Shown here: positions 7,519 through 14,780 of the stretch, piece by piece
Position numbering within the stretch: position 1 is the first letter of the stretch
Layout: each line of letters opens with the position of its first letter
DNA from: DASUAS01 sp035763625
GTDB lineage: Bacteria > Actinomycetota > Acidimicrobiia > IMCC26256 > DASPTH01
DNA: 20,357 nt
Reading direction: 5' to 3'
Assembly: GCA_035763625.1 (NCBI GenBank)
Contig: DASUAS010000099.1
Coordinates: forward strand, 1-20,357
The notes under the pieces: model-generated
The model's input: the letters and a program-made list of their open reading frames with translations, nothing else
Databases searched by the model: none
Told to the model about the DNA's origin: nothing
Made by a program: the position numbers and the translations under genes

Positions 7519-9717
7519 TCAGCTCTGCGTGATGGACGCGTCGTCGGCGTAGAAGGCCGCGCCGACCGGAGCGTTGGAGACGTAGGCGGTGAAGTCGAGG
7601 GTGGACGCGCCTGGCGCAACGGGCGTGTACTGGACGGTCACGAGCTGCCAACTCGTCGTCAGGGTGACCGAGGTGAGTGGCTGACCGACCAGCACCGAGC
7701 CCTGGTACTCGCGCAGCTTGAGCTTGAGCACCTGTCCCGGTGTGTCTGCCCGCACCCAGAGGCTCGCGGTGTACACGCCCGGCCTGGTCACGGTGACCCA
7801 GTTCGGCGAGTCGTTCAGCGTGACCGTCGCCGGCCCCGCGGTGGTGTTCGAGAGGAGCGCCGACCATGCGCCGCTGTGACCCCCCGACACGCGTTGCAAC
7901 GTGATGCCGGTCCCCACCGGCCCCCATCCCGCGGTCGACGTCTCGAAGTCGGGGTTCCCCACGAGGTTCGGGAGTCCGGGCGTGGTCGTCGTGGTGGGCG
8001 GTGTCGTGGTCGTGGTCGGCGCGGTCGTGGTGGTCGGCGGTGCCGTGGTCGTGGTCGGTGTCGTCGTGGTGGTCGTCGTGGTCGTGGTCGTCGTCGGCGC
8101 GGTCGTGGTGGTGGTGGTGGTCGTCCCGTTCACGGTCACGGTGGCGCCGGCCGTGGAGCTCAGGCCCGCGGTGTCGGTCACGGTCACGGTGGCCGAGTAG
8201 GTGCCTGGCGTCACGTATGTGTGCGTCGCCGATGCCACGGTCTGCGGCCCGGTCGAGGCACCGTCTCCGAAGTCGAAGCTGTAGGTGGCGATCGGCGTCG
8301 CGTCGACATCGGTCGAGGTCGACGCGTCGGCGGTCACCGTGAGCGGCGCCGATCCGGACGACGGCGTCATGGTCAACGCCGCGCTCGGCGGTGCGTCAGC
8401 GCCGCCACCTCCGGCCTCGAACGCGCCGCGGTCGTCGAAGAGGCGCGGTCCGACACCGGTGTTGGGCATCGAGGGATCGTCGATCCGCGGTGCGCCGCCG
8501 AGGTCGACGGCGGGCTGCGCCCCCGAGCTGTCGGCAGAATCGATCGCCGGCGAACCCGCTCCGAGGTGGAAGTCGCCGGCGGACGGTGCGGCCCATCGAG
8601 GATCGGCCTGGAGTCCTGCGGCCTCCTGGCCCGTCGCGCCCCGGAACGCCGCGAGGGTGGCGTACGAGGTCTTCCCCCAGATGAACTGCACCGAACCGCC
8701 CGGACTCAGGAACACGAGGTCGTGGTCGATGGTCGACCCTGACGTCGACGAGCTGTCGAGGCGGATGTTGCTGCTCGTGCGGGGGCTGTTGACGCCGTTG
8801 TCGACGCTGATGTTGTTGGCGAGCGTCGCGCCGCTCGACGTGCCCTCGAGGTTGATCCCGGCGGCGACGTTGCCGTAGACGGTGTTGCCCACGATCGTCT
8901 GGCCGGGCGCGTTCAGATCGTCGATCCCGTGGTCGCCGTTGCGGTAGCTCAAGTTGTCGAGCACGAGGTTGCCACCGCCGCCGGTGTAGAACTGCAGCCC
9001 GGAGTCCTCGTTGTCGTGGCTCACGTTGCCCTGCACCGTGTTCCCGGAGCTGCGGACGTCGATGCCGGGCGCGGCACGCGTGTAGCCACGCGCGTTGGCG
9101 AACGTGGTGTTGCCGGCGACGAGGGTCCCGGTCGTGCTGTTCTGGAGCAGGATGCCGGCCTCGCTGTTGTGGTCGCTGGTGTTGTTGGTCACCGTCCCCG
9201 CGCTGACGGTGTTGAGCCGGATGCCCTGCGCGGTCTGGCCGCTGACCGGATGCCCCGCATACGTGACGTGGGTGCCGGTGACGGTGACGTTCGACGAGTT
9301 CGAGATCGAGATCCCGATGCCGGTCGTCGCGGTCACCGAGAAGTTCTGGATCGTGACCCAGCTGCGGCCGCTGACGACGAAGCCATTGGCCTTGCCCGTG
9401 ACGGTGACCGAGGCGCCGGGAGCCGCGGTGAAGACGATCGGCGCACCGGCGGTGCCCGATCCCTTCACGGTCACCGCTTCGCGGTAGGTCCCGCTGGCGA
9501 CCTGCACCGTCTGACCGGCGGTCGCGTTCGCGGCGGCCGAGATCGAGCAGTACGGCGTCGCGGCCGACCCGGTGCCCTGATCGGAGCACGCGGGGTTCGC
9601 CTGGTCCACGAAGAGGGTGCTGACGAGCGAGGGTGCGGGCCCGGCGGTGAGCGCGATGCCCGCGAGCAGGAAGCATGCAGTCGCGATGGACACCACACCG
9701 ACTCGGACCTGCTTCAT
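7519..9717 (-). CDS. Secreted right-handed beta-helix protein with PKD domain, Thr stalk and C-terminal carbohydrate-binding-like domain, 732 aa
   Basis: The ATG at 9717 gives a good signal peptide (MKQVRV, hydrophobic 7-25, cleavage likely near residue 26-28). Residues about 35-395 are parallel beta-helix repeats of the NosD/pectate-lyase-like type, shown by recurring N-x-(S/T/V) and G-I-x-(I/L) rungs such as GIGISISNSSNVTVTGTHV and NTVYGNVAAGINLEG. Residues about 442-530 form a PKD domain (PPSAALTMTPSSG, YSFDFGDG, HTYVTPGTYSATVTV). Residues 532-579 are almost only Thr with Pro and Ala. Residues 583-732 (NLVGNPDFETSTAGW, VYTASLWVRA, FYADDASI) look like a CBM4/9-like jelly roll. Likely roles are binding, cleaving or epimerising extracellular polysaccharide; no catalytic residues can be assigned. 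There is no LPXTG and no C-terminal membrane anchor. It lies between the polysaccharide operon and a divergent regulator. Confidence 0.88.
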   Translation of the reverse strand: MKQVRVGVVSIATACFLLAGIALTAGPAPSLVSTLFVDQANPACSDQGTGSAATPYCSISAAANATAGQTVQVASGTYREAVTVKGSGTAGAPIVFTAAPGASVTVTGKANGFVVSGRSWVTIQNFSVTATTGIGISISNSSNVTVTGTHVTYAGHPVSGQTAQGIRLNTVSAGTVTNNTSDHNSEAGILLQNSTTGTLVAGNTTFANARGYTRAAPGIDVRSSGNTVQGNVSHDNEDSGLQFYTGGGGNLVLDNLSYRNGDHGIDDLNAPGQTIVGNTVYGNVAAGINLEGTSSGATLANNISVDNGVNSPRTSSNIRLDSSSTSGSTIDHDLVFLSPGGSVQFIWGKTSYATLAAFRGATGQEAAGLQADPRWAAPSAGDFHLGAGSPAIDSADSSGAQPAVDLGGAPRIDDPSMPNTGVGPRLFDDRGAFEAGGGGADAPPSAALTMTPSSGSAPLTVTADASTSTDVDATPIATYSFDFGDGASTGPQTVASATHTYVTPGTYSATVTVTDTAGLSSTAGATVTVNGTTTTTTTTAPTTTTTTTTTTTTPTTTTAPPTTTTAPTTTTTPPTTTTTPGLPNLVGNPDFETSTAGWGPVGTGITLQRVSGGHSGAWSALLSNTTAGPATVTLNDSPNWVTVTRPGVYTASLWVRADTPGQVLKLKLREYQGSVLVGQPLTSVTLTTSWQLVTVQYTPVAPGASTLDFTAYVSNAPVGAAFYADDASITQS
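7981..8124. repeat. Low-complexity Thr-codon tract (GTGGTC/GTCGTG-type) in the beta-helix gene
   Basis: Codons 532-579 encode Thr-rich sequence broken by Pro and Ala. On the plus strand the DNA is a near-continuous series of gtc/gtg triplets. Length changes by slippage would mostly be multiples of three and would only lengthen or shorten the stalk. Confidence 0.85.
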
Positions 9718-9866
9718 GCGTGCACCTGGTCGACTCTGATCGCGTTGCGCGGGAGAGCGCCCGTCCGCGGTGACCGTACGTGGGTCGGTGCAGTCCGGGG
9801 ACCGGCAACTGCACGACTTCCGGTACGTCCTTTGCAGGATGTCTGGTGCGGTCGCGGGAGCGCTCG

Positions 9867-9887
9867 GAGACGACATGCGCTCGTCTC
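9867..9887. promoter_or_regulatory. Inverted repeat in divergent intergenic region, candidate operator
   Basis: GAGACGA (9867-9873) and TCGTCTC (9881-9887) form a perfect 7-bp dyad with a 7-base spacer. The hexamer CATGCG is also directly repeated at 9874 and 9887. It lies in the 242-base region between the leftward beta-helix gene and the rightward response regulator, so a bound regulator could affect both. I saw no convincing -10/-35 pair in this region for either direction. Confidence 0.35.
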
Positions 9888-9959
9888 ATGCGTTCGGACT
9901 AGCCCGGGTCCCACGATTGGTGGTGGGCAGCGACGCCGTCGAGGCGCAGCGTCACCGGC

Positions 9960-10625
9960 ATGTCCGCCATCAGGGTGCTCGTCGTCGACCGGGAACCGAT
10001 CGTCGCGCAGGCCATCGAACGCTCGCTCGACCGGGAGCTCGAGCTCGCAGTCGTCGGGCGGGCCTCGTCGGCGACGGAAGCGGTCCGGGCGGTGGCGACG
10101 ATGCGTCCCGACGTCGTGGTGCTCGACGAGACCATCACCGAGCCTCCGCTCCGCGACCTGACGAAGCGCCTGCGGACGGCGAACGCATTGGTGAAGCTGG
10201 TGGTGACGTCACCCCAGAGCGACGCGCGCCTCGCCTGCGAGTGCGTGCGTGCCGGAGCTTCCGGCTTCGTGACGAAGGACGCGGCGCAGGACGAGATGGT
10301 GTGCGCGGTGCGGGGAGCCGCGCACGGCGAGACGTGGATCCCGCCGCGGTTGCTCACCGCGGTGCTCCTCGAGCTCCAGGACGCGCATCTCGCCGGGGGC
10401 GAGGATCCCCGCCTCCGCCGGCTCACCGATCGCGAGCGCCAGGTGCTCTCGTGCATGATGGCCGGATTCGACCGCGCCCGCATCGCGCGCGAGATGATCC
10501 TCTCGATCAACACCGTGCGCACGCACACGCAGAACATCCTGACCAAGCTCGAGGTGCACTCGAGCCTCGAAGCGGTCGGCCTCGCGCTGCAGCTCGGGTT
10601 CCAGAGCCTCGCGCACGCCGGCTGA
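9960..10625 (+). CDS. NarL/FixJ-type response regulator with altered acidic pocket, 221 aa
   Basis: The receiver domain (about 4-125) begins VLVVDREP. The phospho-acceptor candidate is D56 in VVVLDET, with T83 and K106 (FVTKD) at the conserved switch positions. Usually two adjacent acidic residues bind Mg2+; here they read D10-R11-E12, so the second is replaced by Arg. Residues about 155-215 are a LuxR-type helix-turn-helix (LTDRERQVLSCMMAG, then INTVRTHTQNILTKLEVHSSLEA), so it binds DNA. The ATG at 9960 is chosen because the first beta strand follows directly; no good Shine-Dalgarno is seen (GAGG lies 15 bases away). It is divergent from the beta-helix gene and upstream of a histidine kinase gene on the same strand, separated by 195 bases. 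The target is unknown. Confidence 0.92.
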   Translation: MSAIRVLVVDREPIVAQAIERSLDRELELAVVGRASSATEAVRAVATMRPDVVVLDETITEPPLRDLTKRLRTANALVKLVVTSPQSDARLACECVRAGASGFVTKDAAQDEMVCAVRGAAHGETWIPPRLLTAVLLELQDAHLAGGEDPRLRRLTDRERQVLSCMMAGFDRARIAREMILSINTVRTHTQNILTKLEVHSSLEAVGLALQLGFQSLAHAG

Positions 10626-10715
10626 CCCATCACGCAGCGTCACCGGAGGCACACCGTGCGCGCTCCTCCCGATGACCACTGCGCGTGTGGAGCGCGGCGG
10701 CGATCTCCGCGCTGA

Positions 10716-10730
10716 CCACCCTCCGGGGTG
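10716..10730 (+). terminator. Small GC hairpin between regulator and kinase genes, weak terminator candidate
   Basis: CACCC and GGGTG (10717-10721 with 10726-10730) pair around a TCCG loop of the stable UNCG class. Only the short pyrimidine-rich CTCTT follows a few bases later. It lies 3' of the first regulator and just before the promoter candidate of the kinase gene, a plausible end point for the first transcript. Confidence 0.3.
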
Positions 10731-10737
10731 AGCGCTC

Positions 10738-10766
10738 TTGCCGCCGCGACAAACGCAACATATGGT
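10738..10766 (+). promoter_or_regulatory. Sigma-70-like promoter candidate for the kinase/regulator pair
   Basis: TTGCCG (10738-10743) and TATGGT (10761-10766) are separated by exactly 17 bases and lie about 55 bases before the kinase ATG at 10821. The hexamers match the consensus only in part, and the surrounding AT content is raised for this genome (ACAAACGCAACATATGG). This is a pattern match only. Confidence 0.4.
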
Positions 10767-10820
10767 GACCGACCAGGTTCAGCCTCGGGTGGATGCCCGC
10801 AGGTGGCAAGGGGCAGAAGC

Positions 10821-11576
10821 ATGGGTCGGTCGGAAGCCGCTCGTCGGACGAGCACCGCGGGGACCACAGCGTTGGGAAGCTCCGACGCGCGGGTTCCCGA
10901 ACCGGACACGACGCGTGAAGAACAGTTCGCGCGCTCCGCGTCCGATCAACGCGCGGATCAGGGGTTGCTGAGCGTCGATCTGCGCCACGACCTGCGTCAC
11001 GCGGCGGCAACCATCCTGCTGCTGCTCGCGACGATCCGCGACGAGACCGACGACCCCAGGATGATCACGGCGCACGACGGCATCGCGCACTGTGCGCACA
11101 CGATCGCCGAGATGGTCGACGGCGAGTTCCACGACGACGCGAGCACCGCCGCGCCGGTGCAGATCGACGAGCTCGCGCGCGTCGTGACGATGCGCACGTC
11201 GTTGCTCTACACCGGCGCGATCGAGTGCGATGCTTCGCCGGCCACCGTGCTCGCGACCGACACCGACGTCTCGCGACTCTTCGCGAACCTGATCCAGAAC
11301 TCGTGTCGCGCGGCGGGCCCGCAGGGCACCGTCGAAGTGCGCGTGCGCGAGTTCGACCACTGGTGCGAGCTGCAAGTAGGAGATTCCGGTTCCGGGTTCA
11401 GCGACAACGTCGGACCACGAGGGATCGGACTCTCGTCCACCACCGCCATCGCAGTGCGACTCGGCGGCGACGTCACCTTTGGCCGGTCGTCCTTGGGGGG
11501 AGCGCTGGTCACCGTGAAACTCCCGCGGTTCATCCGCGAGGAACCGACTCGGCATCACGGAGGCGCTGCATCATGA
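10821..11576 (+). CDS. Soluble histidine kinase with GHKL ATPase domain, 251 aa
   Basis: Residues 53-70 resemble a dimerisation/phosphoacceptor helix with H56 in LRHDLRHAAATIL, close to the H-D/E-L-R pattern. ATPase motifs follow: N-box LFANLIQNSCRAA (153-165), G1 box VGDSGSGF (187-194) and G2 box RGIGLSSTTAIAVRLGGDV (200-218). There is no membrane segment and no recognisable PAS/GAF or other sensor domain. Residues 1-50 look disordered, so the input is unknown. The ATG at 10821 is preceded by AAGGGG at good spacing; the frame stays open further upstream but without a comparable start signal. The last four bases overlap the next regulator (ATGA), giving a coupled kinase-regulator pair. It is short for a complete kinase but not truncated in either core domain. 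Confidence 0.88.
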   Translation: MGRSEAARRTSTAGTTALGSSDARVPEPDTTREEQFARSASDQRADQGLLSVDLRHDLRHAAATILLLLATIRDETDDPRMITAHDGIAHCAHTIAEMVDGEFHDDASTAAPVQIDELARVVTMRTSLLYTGAIECDASPATVLATDTDVSRLFANLIQNSCRAAGPQGTVEVRVREFDHWCELQVGDSGSGFSDNVGPRGIGLSSTTAIAVRLGGDVTFGRSSLGGALVTVKLPRFIREEPTRHHGGAAS

Positions 11577-12256
11577 ACGTGGTCATCTGTGACGACCATC
11601 GACTCTTCACTGACGCGCTCGCGCGCGTCCTGACCGCGCGCGACTGGAACGTGGTTGCGTGCGCGATCGATCCGGCCCATGCCGTTGCTGCCGTCGCCAC
11701 CGAACCGGTCGACACCTGTCTGATGGACCTCACCTTCGCCGACGGCGACTCCGGGATCCAGGGCATCACGGCTGTGCACACCGCGTCGTCCGACACCAAG
11801 GTCGTCGTGCTCACCGCGTCACGCGATCCGTTGCTGATCATGCGTGCGGTCGATGCCGGGGCCGACGCGATCGTGTTCAAGGACGACGACATCGACCACA
11901 TCGTCGAGGTCGCCGAGCGCGGCGCGCCCGAGACGAACGCTCACCAGGTCGCCCGGGCACGCCGACACGACGCGCGCGAGCGGGCCGGTTCGCTCGAGAG
12001 ATCGTCGGGTGACGACCTCGTACGATTCCTCACCGACCGCGAGCGCGAGGTGCTCGACCGACTCGTGCAGGGGGAGAGCAGCAAGCAGGTCGCGCTGCAC
12101 ATGGGCATCGCGTACTCGACGGCGCGCACGCACATCCAGAACATCCTGGCGAAGCTGGGTGTGCACTCGCGGCTCGAGGCCGTCGCGTTCGCGGTCGAGC
12201 ACGGACTGCGCGTGCCGACTCGATCGCCGACGAGGTCGCACGAAGCGATGTACTAG
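11573..12256 (+). CDS. NarL/FixJ-type response regulator, 227 aa
   Basis: The receiver domain is canonical: VVICDDHRLF with D7 and D8, phospho-acceptor D52 in CLMDLTF, T81 in VVVLTAS and K103 in IVFKDD. Residues about 113-150 are an unusually polar, Arg/Glu-rich linker. A LuxR-type helix-turn-helix follows (FLTDREREVLDRLVQG, SSKQVALHMGIAYSTARTHI, LAKLGVHSRLEA). The ATG at 11573 overlaps the kinase stop as ATGA, with GGAGG about ten bases upstream, so it is almost certainly the cognate partner of that kinase. It ends with TAG inside a CTAG shared with the convergent sufC gene. Confidence 0.94.
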   Translation: MNVVICDDHRLFTDALARVLTARDWNVVACAIDPAHAVAAVATEPVDTCLMDLTFADGDSGIQGITAVHTASSDTKVVVLTASRDPLLIMRAVDAGADAIVFKDDDIDHIVEVAERGAPETNAHQVARARRHDARERAGSLERSSGDDLVRFLTDREREVLDRLVQGESSKQVALHMGIAYSTARTHIQNILAKLGVHSRLEAVAFAVEHGLRVPTRSPTRSHEAMY

Positions 12257-13050
12257 AAGCCGGCGGGATCGGCGAACGGATCGTCGGGATCGGCGACCCC
12301 GACCACCGGTTCCACCCCCAGCGCCGCCGCCAGGCCCTCGTACCCGGTCTCCTCGAGCTGCTGGGCCAACTCCGGGCCGCCGGTCTGGACGATCTGCCCG
12401 CCCATGAGGACGTGCACCACGTCGGGGCGCAGCTCGTCGAGGAGTCGGGCGTAGTGGGTGATGGCCAGCACGCCGAGGTCGTCCTCGGTGGTCATGGCCT
12501 CGACCCGCCGGGCGACGTCGCGCAGAGCGTCGACGTCGAGGCCGCTATCGATCTCGTCGAGGATCGCGAAGCGGGGGCGGAGCACCGCGAGCTGCAACGT
12601 CTCGGCCCGCTTCTGCTCACCGCCGGAGAACTCCACGTTGAGGCCGCGCTCGAGGAACTGCGCAGCCACGCCGAGGCGTTCGGCTTCCGCGGCGACGCGC
12701 GCATCCAGGTCGCCGGGATCGCGGCCCTGGCCCCGGAACGCGGCGCCGAGGAAGTCGTCGAGGCGCACACCGGGCAGCTCGACCGGGTACTGCAGCGCGA
12801 GGAACAGGCCACGCGCGGCGCGCTCGTGGGTGGGCAGGTCGAGGAGCTCTTCGCCGTCGATCGTCACCGACCCGCCGGTGACCGCGTAGTCACCCCGTCC
12901 CATGAGCACGTGCGACAAGGTCGACTTGCCCGAGCCGTTCGGGCCCATCAGCGCGTGCACCTCTCCCGAGCGCACCTCGAGGTCGACGCCGCGCAGGATC
13001 TCCTGCCTCGCGACCGTCGCCCGCAGCCCCGTGATCTTCAGCACGCTCAC
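12253..13050 (-). CDS. sufC: SufC, ATPase of the SufBCD Fe-S scaffold complex, 265 aa
   Basis: ABC-type ATPase that drives Fe-S cluster assembly on SufB-SufD in the cytoplasm; despite its ABC motifs it is not a transporter. Motifs are Walker A GPNGSGKST (36-44), Q-loop near Q87, signature FSGGEQKRAE (141-150), Walker B FAILDEIDSGLD (161-172) and the switch His in ITHY (H199). Family-typical features are LMGPNGSGKSTL, LALQYPVELPGV and a last domain with HVLMGGQIVQTGGPEL. The GTG start at 13050 has GAGGGAG upstream. The gene is last in the SUF operon, 73 bases after the Rieske gene with a large palindrome between. Its C-terminus (VGVADPDDPFADPAGF) extends slightly beyond a minimal SufC. It converges on the response regulator with no space for a terminator. 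Confidence 0.97.
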   Translation of the reverse strand: MSVLKITGLRATVARQEILRGVDLEVRSGEVHALMGPNGSGKSTLSHVLMGRGDYAVTGGSVTIDGEELLDLPTHERAARGLFLALQYPVELPGVRLDDFLGAAFRGQGRDPGDLDARVAAEAERLGVAAQFLERGLNVEFSGGEQKRAETLQLAVLRPRFAILDEIDSGLDVDALRDVARRVEAMTTEDDLGVLAITHYARLLDELRPDVVHVLMGGQIVQTGGPELAQQLEETGYEGLAAALGVEPVVGVADPDDPFADPAGF

Positions 13051-13071
13051 CGCGCGTCTCCCTCGAGATCG

Positions 13072-13122
13072 CGAGGTTGCGTCGCTGCTACGTGCAATAC
13101 ACGTACGTGCGACGCAACCTCG
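13072..13122. repeat. Nested perfect palindrome between the Rieske and sufC genes
   Basis: Outer arms of 14 bases (13072-13085, CGAGGTTGCGTCGC, and 13109-13122) are exact reverse complements. Inside, after a symmetric 3-by-3 mismatch, a second exact dyad TACGTG/CACGTA (13089-13094 and 13100-13105) closes on the five-base loop CAATA. The outer arm ends one base before the Rieske stop codon. No T-run follows on the minus strand, so it is not a standard intrinsic terminator. It could be a dispersed REP-like element, an mRNA stability or processing hairpin, or a protein-binding site. Confidence 0.85.
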
Positions 13123-13123
13123 G

Positions 13124-13438
13124 TCATCGGGTGCTCACGATCACGTCGGTGCCGTCGATGCGGACGGAGTAGACGGGGACGGGGCGGGTTGCGGGAAGGC
13201 TGATCGCTTCGCCGGTGACCAACGAGAACATGGAACCGTGCTTGGGGCACTCGATCTCGCGCTCGTCCTCCCACACGTCGCCCTCGGAGAGCGAGTAGTC
13301 CTCGTGCGAGCACTCGTCGCCGATGACGTAGAAGGTGCCTTCGATGTTGACCACGCAGAGCCGGTGACCGTCGACGTCGAAGCGCGCCGCGGTGCCGGCG
13401 GCGACGTCGTCGACCGAGCACACGCGGACGTCAGGCAC
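13124..13438 (-). CDS. Rieske-type [2Fe-2S] ferredoxin within the SUF operon, 104 aa
   Basis: A small soluble Rieske protein of the ferredoxin type found with non-haem oxygenases and in actinobacterial SUF operons. Cluster ligands are C43 and H45 (CSHEDYSLSEGDV) and C64 and H67 (ECPKHGSMF), 21 residues apart, the normal pattern; no ligand is missing. There is no signal peptide or membrane anchor, so it is cytoplasmic. The GTG at 13438 lies within the last codons of sufD (8-base overlap), showing translational coupling. Its role in cluster assembly (electron donor or cluster acceptor) is inferred only from conserved neighbourhood. Confidence 0.95.
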   Translation of the reverse strand: MPDVRVCSVDDVAAGTAARFDVDGHRLCVVNIEGTFYVIGDECSHEDYSLSEGDVWEDEREIECPKHGSMFSLVTGEAISLPATRPVPVYSVRIDGTDVIVSTR

Positions 13439-14762
13439 GGGCCCTCGCGATCGGGTCGCGGTGCTCGATCTTCTCGACGACGCTACGGCGCAGGGGCGCG
13501 ACCAGCGAGCGCACGGGCAGTCGGTCGAACACGTCGTCGAAGAACCCGAGCACGATGAGGCGCTCGGCTTCCTCCGGCGCCACGCCGCGGGTGGCGAGGT
13601 AGTAGAGCTGATCGTCGTCGACCGGACCGACGGTGCTGGCGTGCGAGCACTTCACGTCGTCGGCCTCGATCTCCAGGTTGGGCACCGACCGGGCGTCGGC
13701 GCCCTCGGTGAGCACCAGGTTGCGGTTGGTCTGGAACGCCACCGAGTTCTGCGCGTCGGGCCGGATGCGGATGAGGCCCGAGTACACGGACTGGGCAGTG
13801 TCCTCCACCGCCCCCTTGAACAGGAGGTCGCTGCGGGTGTTGGGCGCGTCGTGGTCCTGGAGGGTGCGGAAGTCGAGCATCTGGTGGCCGTCGCCGAAGT
13901 AGACCGCCGTGAGGTCGGATTCGGCCCCCGATCCCGCGAGGAGCGACTCGCTGCGCAGCCGCGCGTACGCGCCGCCCAGCGCGACGACCGACGACTTGAG
14001 CGTCGCGTCGCGCCCGAGGTGCGCACGCTGCAGTGCGACCTGCCAGGTGTGCGGACCCTGCTCCTGCACCGAGAGGTACCGCACGTGGGCGTTGTCGCCC
14101 ACGATGAGCTCGACGACCGCGTCGACGAAGTGGCCGATCCCGCCCGCCTTGGTGTCGGCCGACCCGTAGCGGTCGAACACCGTGACCTCGGCGCCGTCCT
14201 CGGCGACGACGAGCGTGTGCGGGAACGATGCGAGACCGTCGCCCTCCGACCAGTGGAGCACCACGATGGGCTGGTCGACGACGACGCCCCGCGGCACCTT
14301 CACGTAGGCGCCACCGGCGAGGAAGGCGTCGTGCAGCGCGGTGAACGCGTCGGGCGACGCGTCGGAGCAGGTGCCGAGGAGCGACGCCAGCTCGTCGGCC
14401 TCGCAGGTGGCGATGCCGCACACCCGCACGCCCTTGGCCTCGAGGTCGGCGTCGAGCTTGTGGTGCACGACCCGCCCGTTGCGCACGACGACGAGACCCG
14501 ACCGTTCGCCGGCCTCGGCCGCGATGGGGCCACCGCCCGGCGCAGGCTCGTCGCCCGGCTCGCCCATCTGGTCGGCAGGGACCGGACGGAACGACGACAG
14601 GTCGAGCTCGCCGATGCGGCTGTACCGCCAGATCTCCTCCGCCGCGGTGGGCCACTCGACGTCGGCCAGGCGCGCGACTGCGTCGGCCCGCCGCGCCGCC
14701 AGCCACTCCGGACCGGGGAGATCCCGCGCCGCGTCGGGGGTGAAGTGCTCGAGCATGGTCAT
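13431..14762 (-). CDS. sufD: SufD, Fe-S cluster assembly scaffold subunit, 443 aa
   Basis: Partner of SufB in the SufBC2D complex. The N-terminal helical part holds the common EIWRYSRI motif (43-50), and the core is a right-handed beta-helix with GAYVKVPRGVVVDQPIVVLH (151-170). The conserved C-terminal segment KCSHASTVGPVDDDQLYYL has H374, corresponding to the functionally important SufD His, and ends in the LGFFDDVFDRL signature. Length is typical (about 380-450). The ATG at 14762 is 18 bases after sufB; a second ATG two codons later is possible, and no strong Shine-Dalgarno is seen for either. A flexible Pro/Gly-rich stretch lies at 61-80. Confidence 0.95.
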   Translation of the reverse strand: MTMLEHFTPDAARDLPGPEWLAARRADAVARLADVEWPTAAEEIWRYSRIGELDLSSFRPVPADQMGEPGDEPAPGGGPIAAEAGERSGLVVVRNGRVVHHKLDADLEAKGVRVCGIATCEADELASLLGTCSDASPDAFTALHDAFLAGGAYVKVPRGVVVDQPIVVLHWSEGDGLASFPHTLVVAEDGAEVTVFDRYGSADTKAGGIGHFVDAVVELIVGDNAHVRYLSVQEQGPHTWQVALQRAHLGRDATLKSSVVALGGAYARLRSESLLAGSGAESDLTAVYFGDGHQMLDFRTLQDHDAPNTRSDLLFKGAVEDTAQSVYSGLIRIRPDAQNSVAFQTNRNLVLTEGADARSVPNLEIEADDVKCSHASTVGPVDDDQLYYLATRGVAPEEAERLIVLGFFDDVFDRLPVRSLVAPLRRSVVEKIEHRDPIARARA

Positions 14763-14780
14763 GGGATGGGCGTGGGGGTG

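Noticed and set aside
7981..8124. CRISPR-like or regulatory repeat array
   Set aside because: The repeats are Thr codons inside a coding frame, with no spacers of regular length.
9718..9876. 53-residue upstream extension of the beta-helix protein
   Set aside because: It would place Cys- and Arg-rich sequence ahead of a standard signal peptide that starts at the ATG at 9717.
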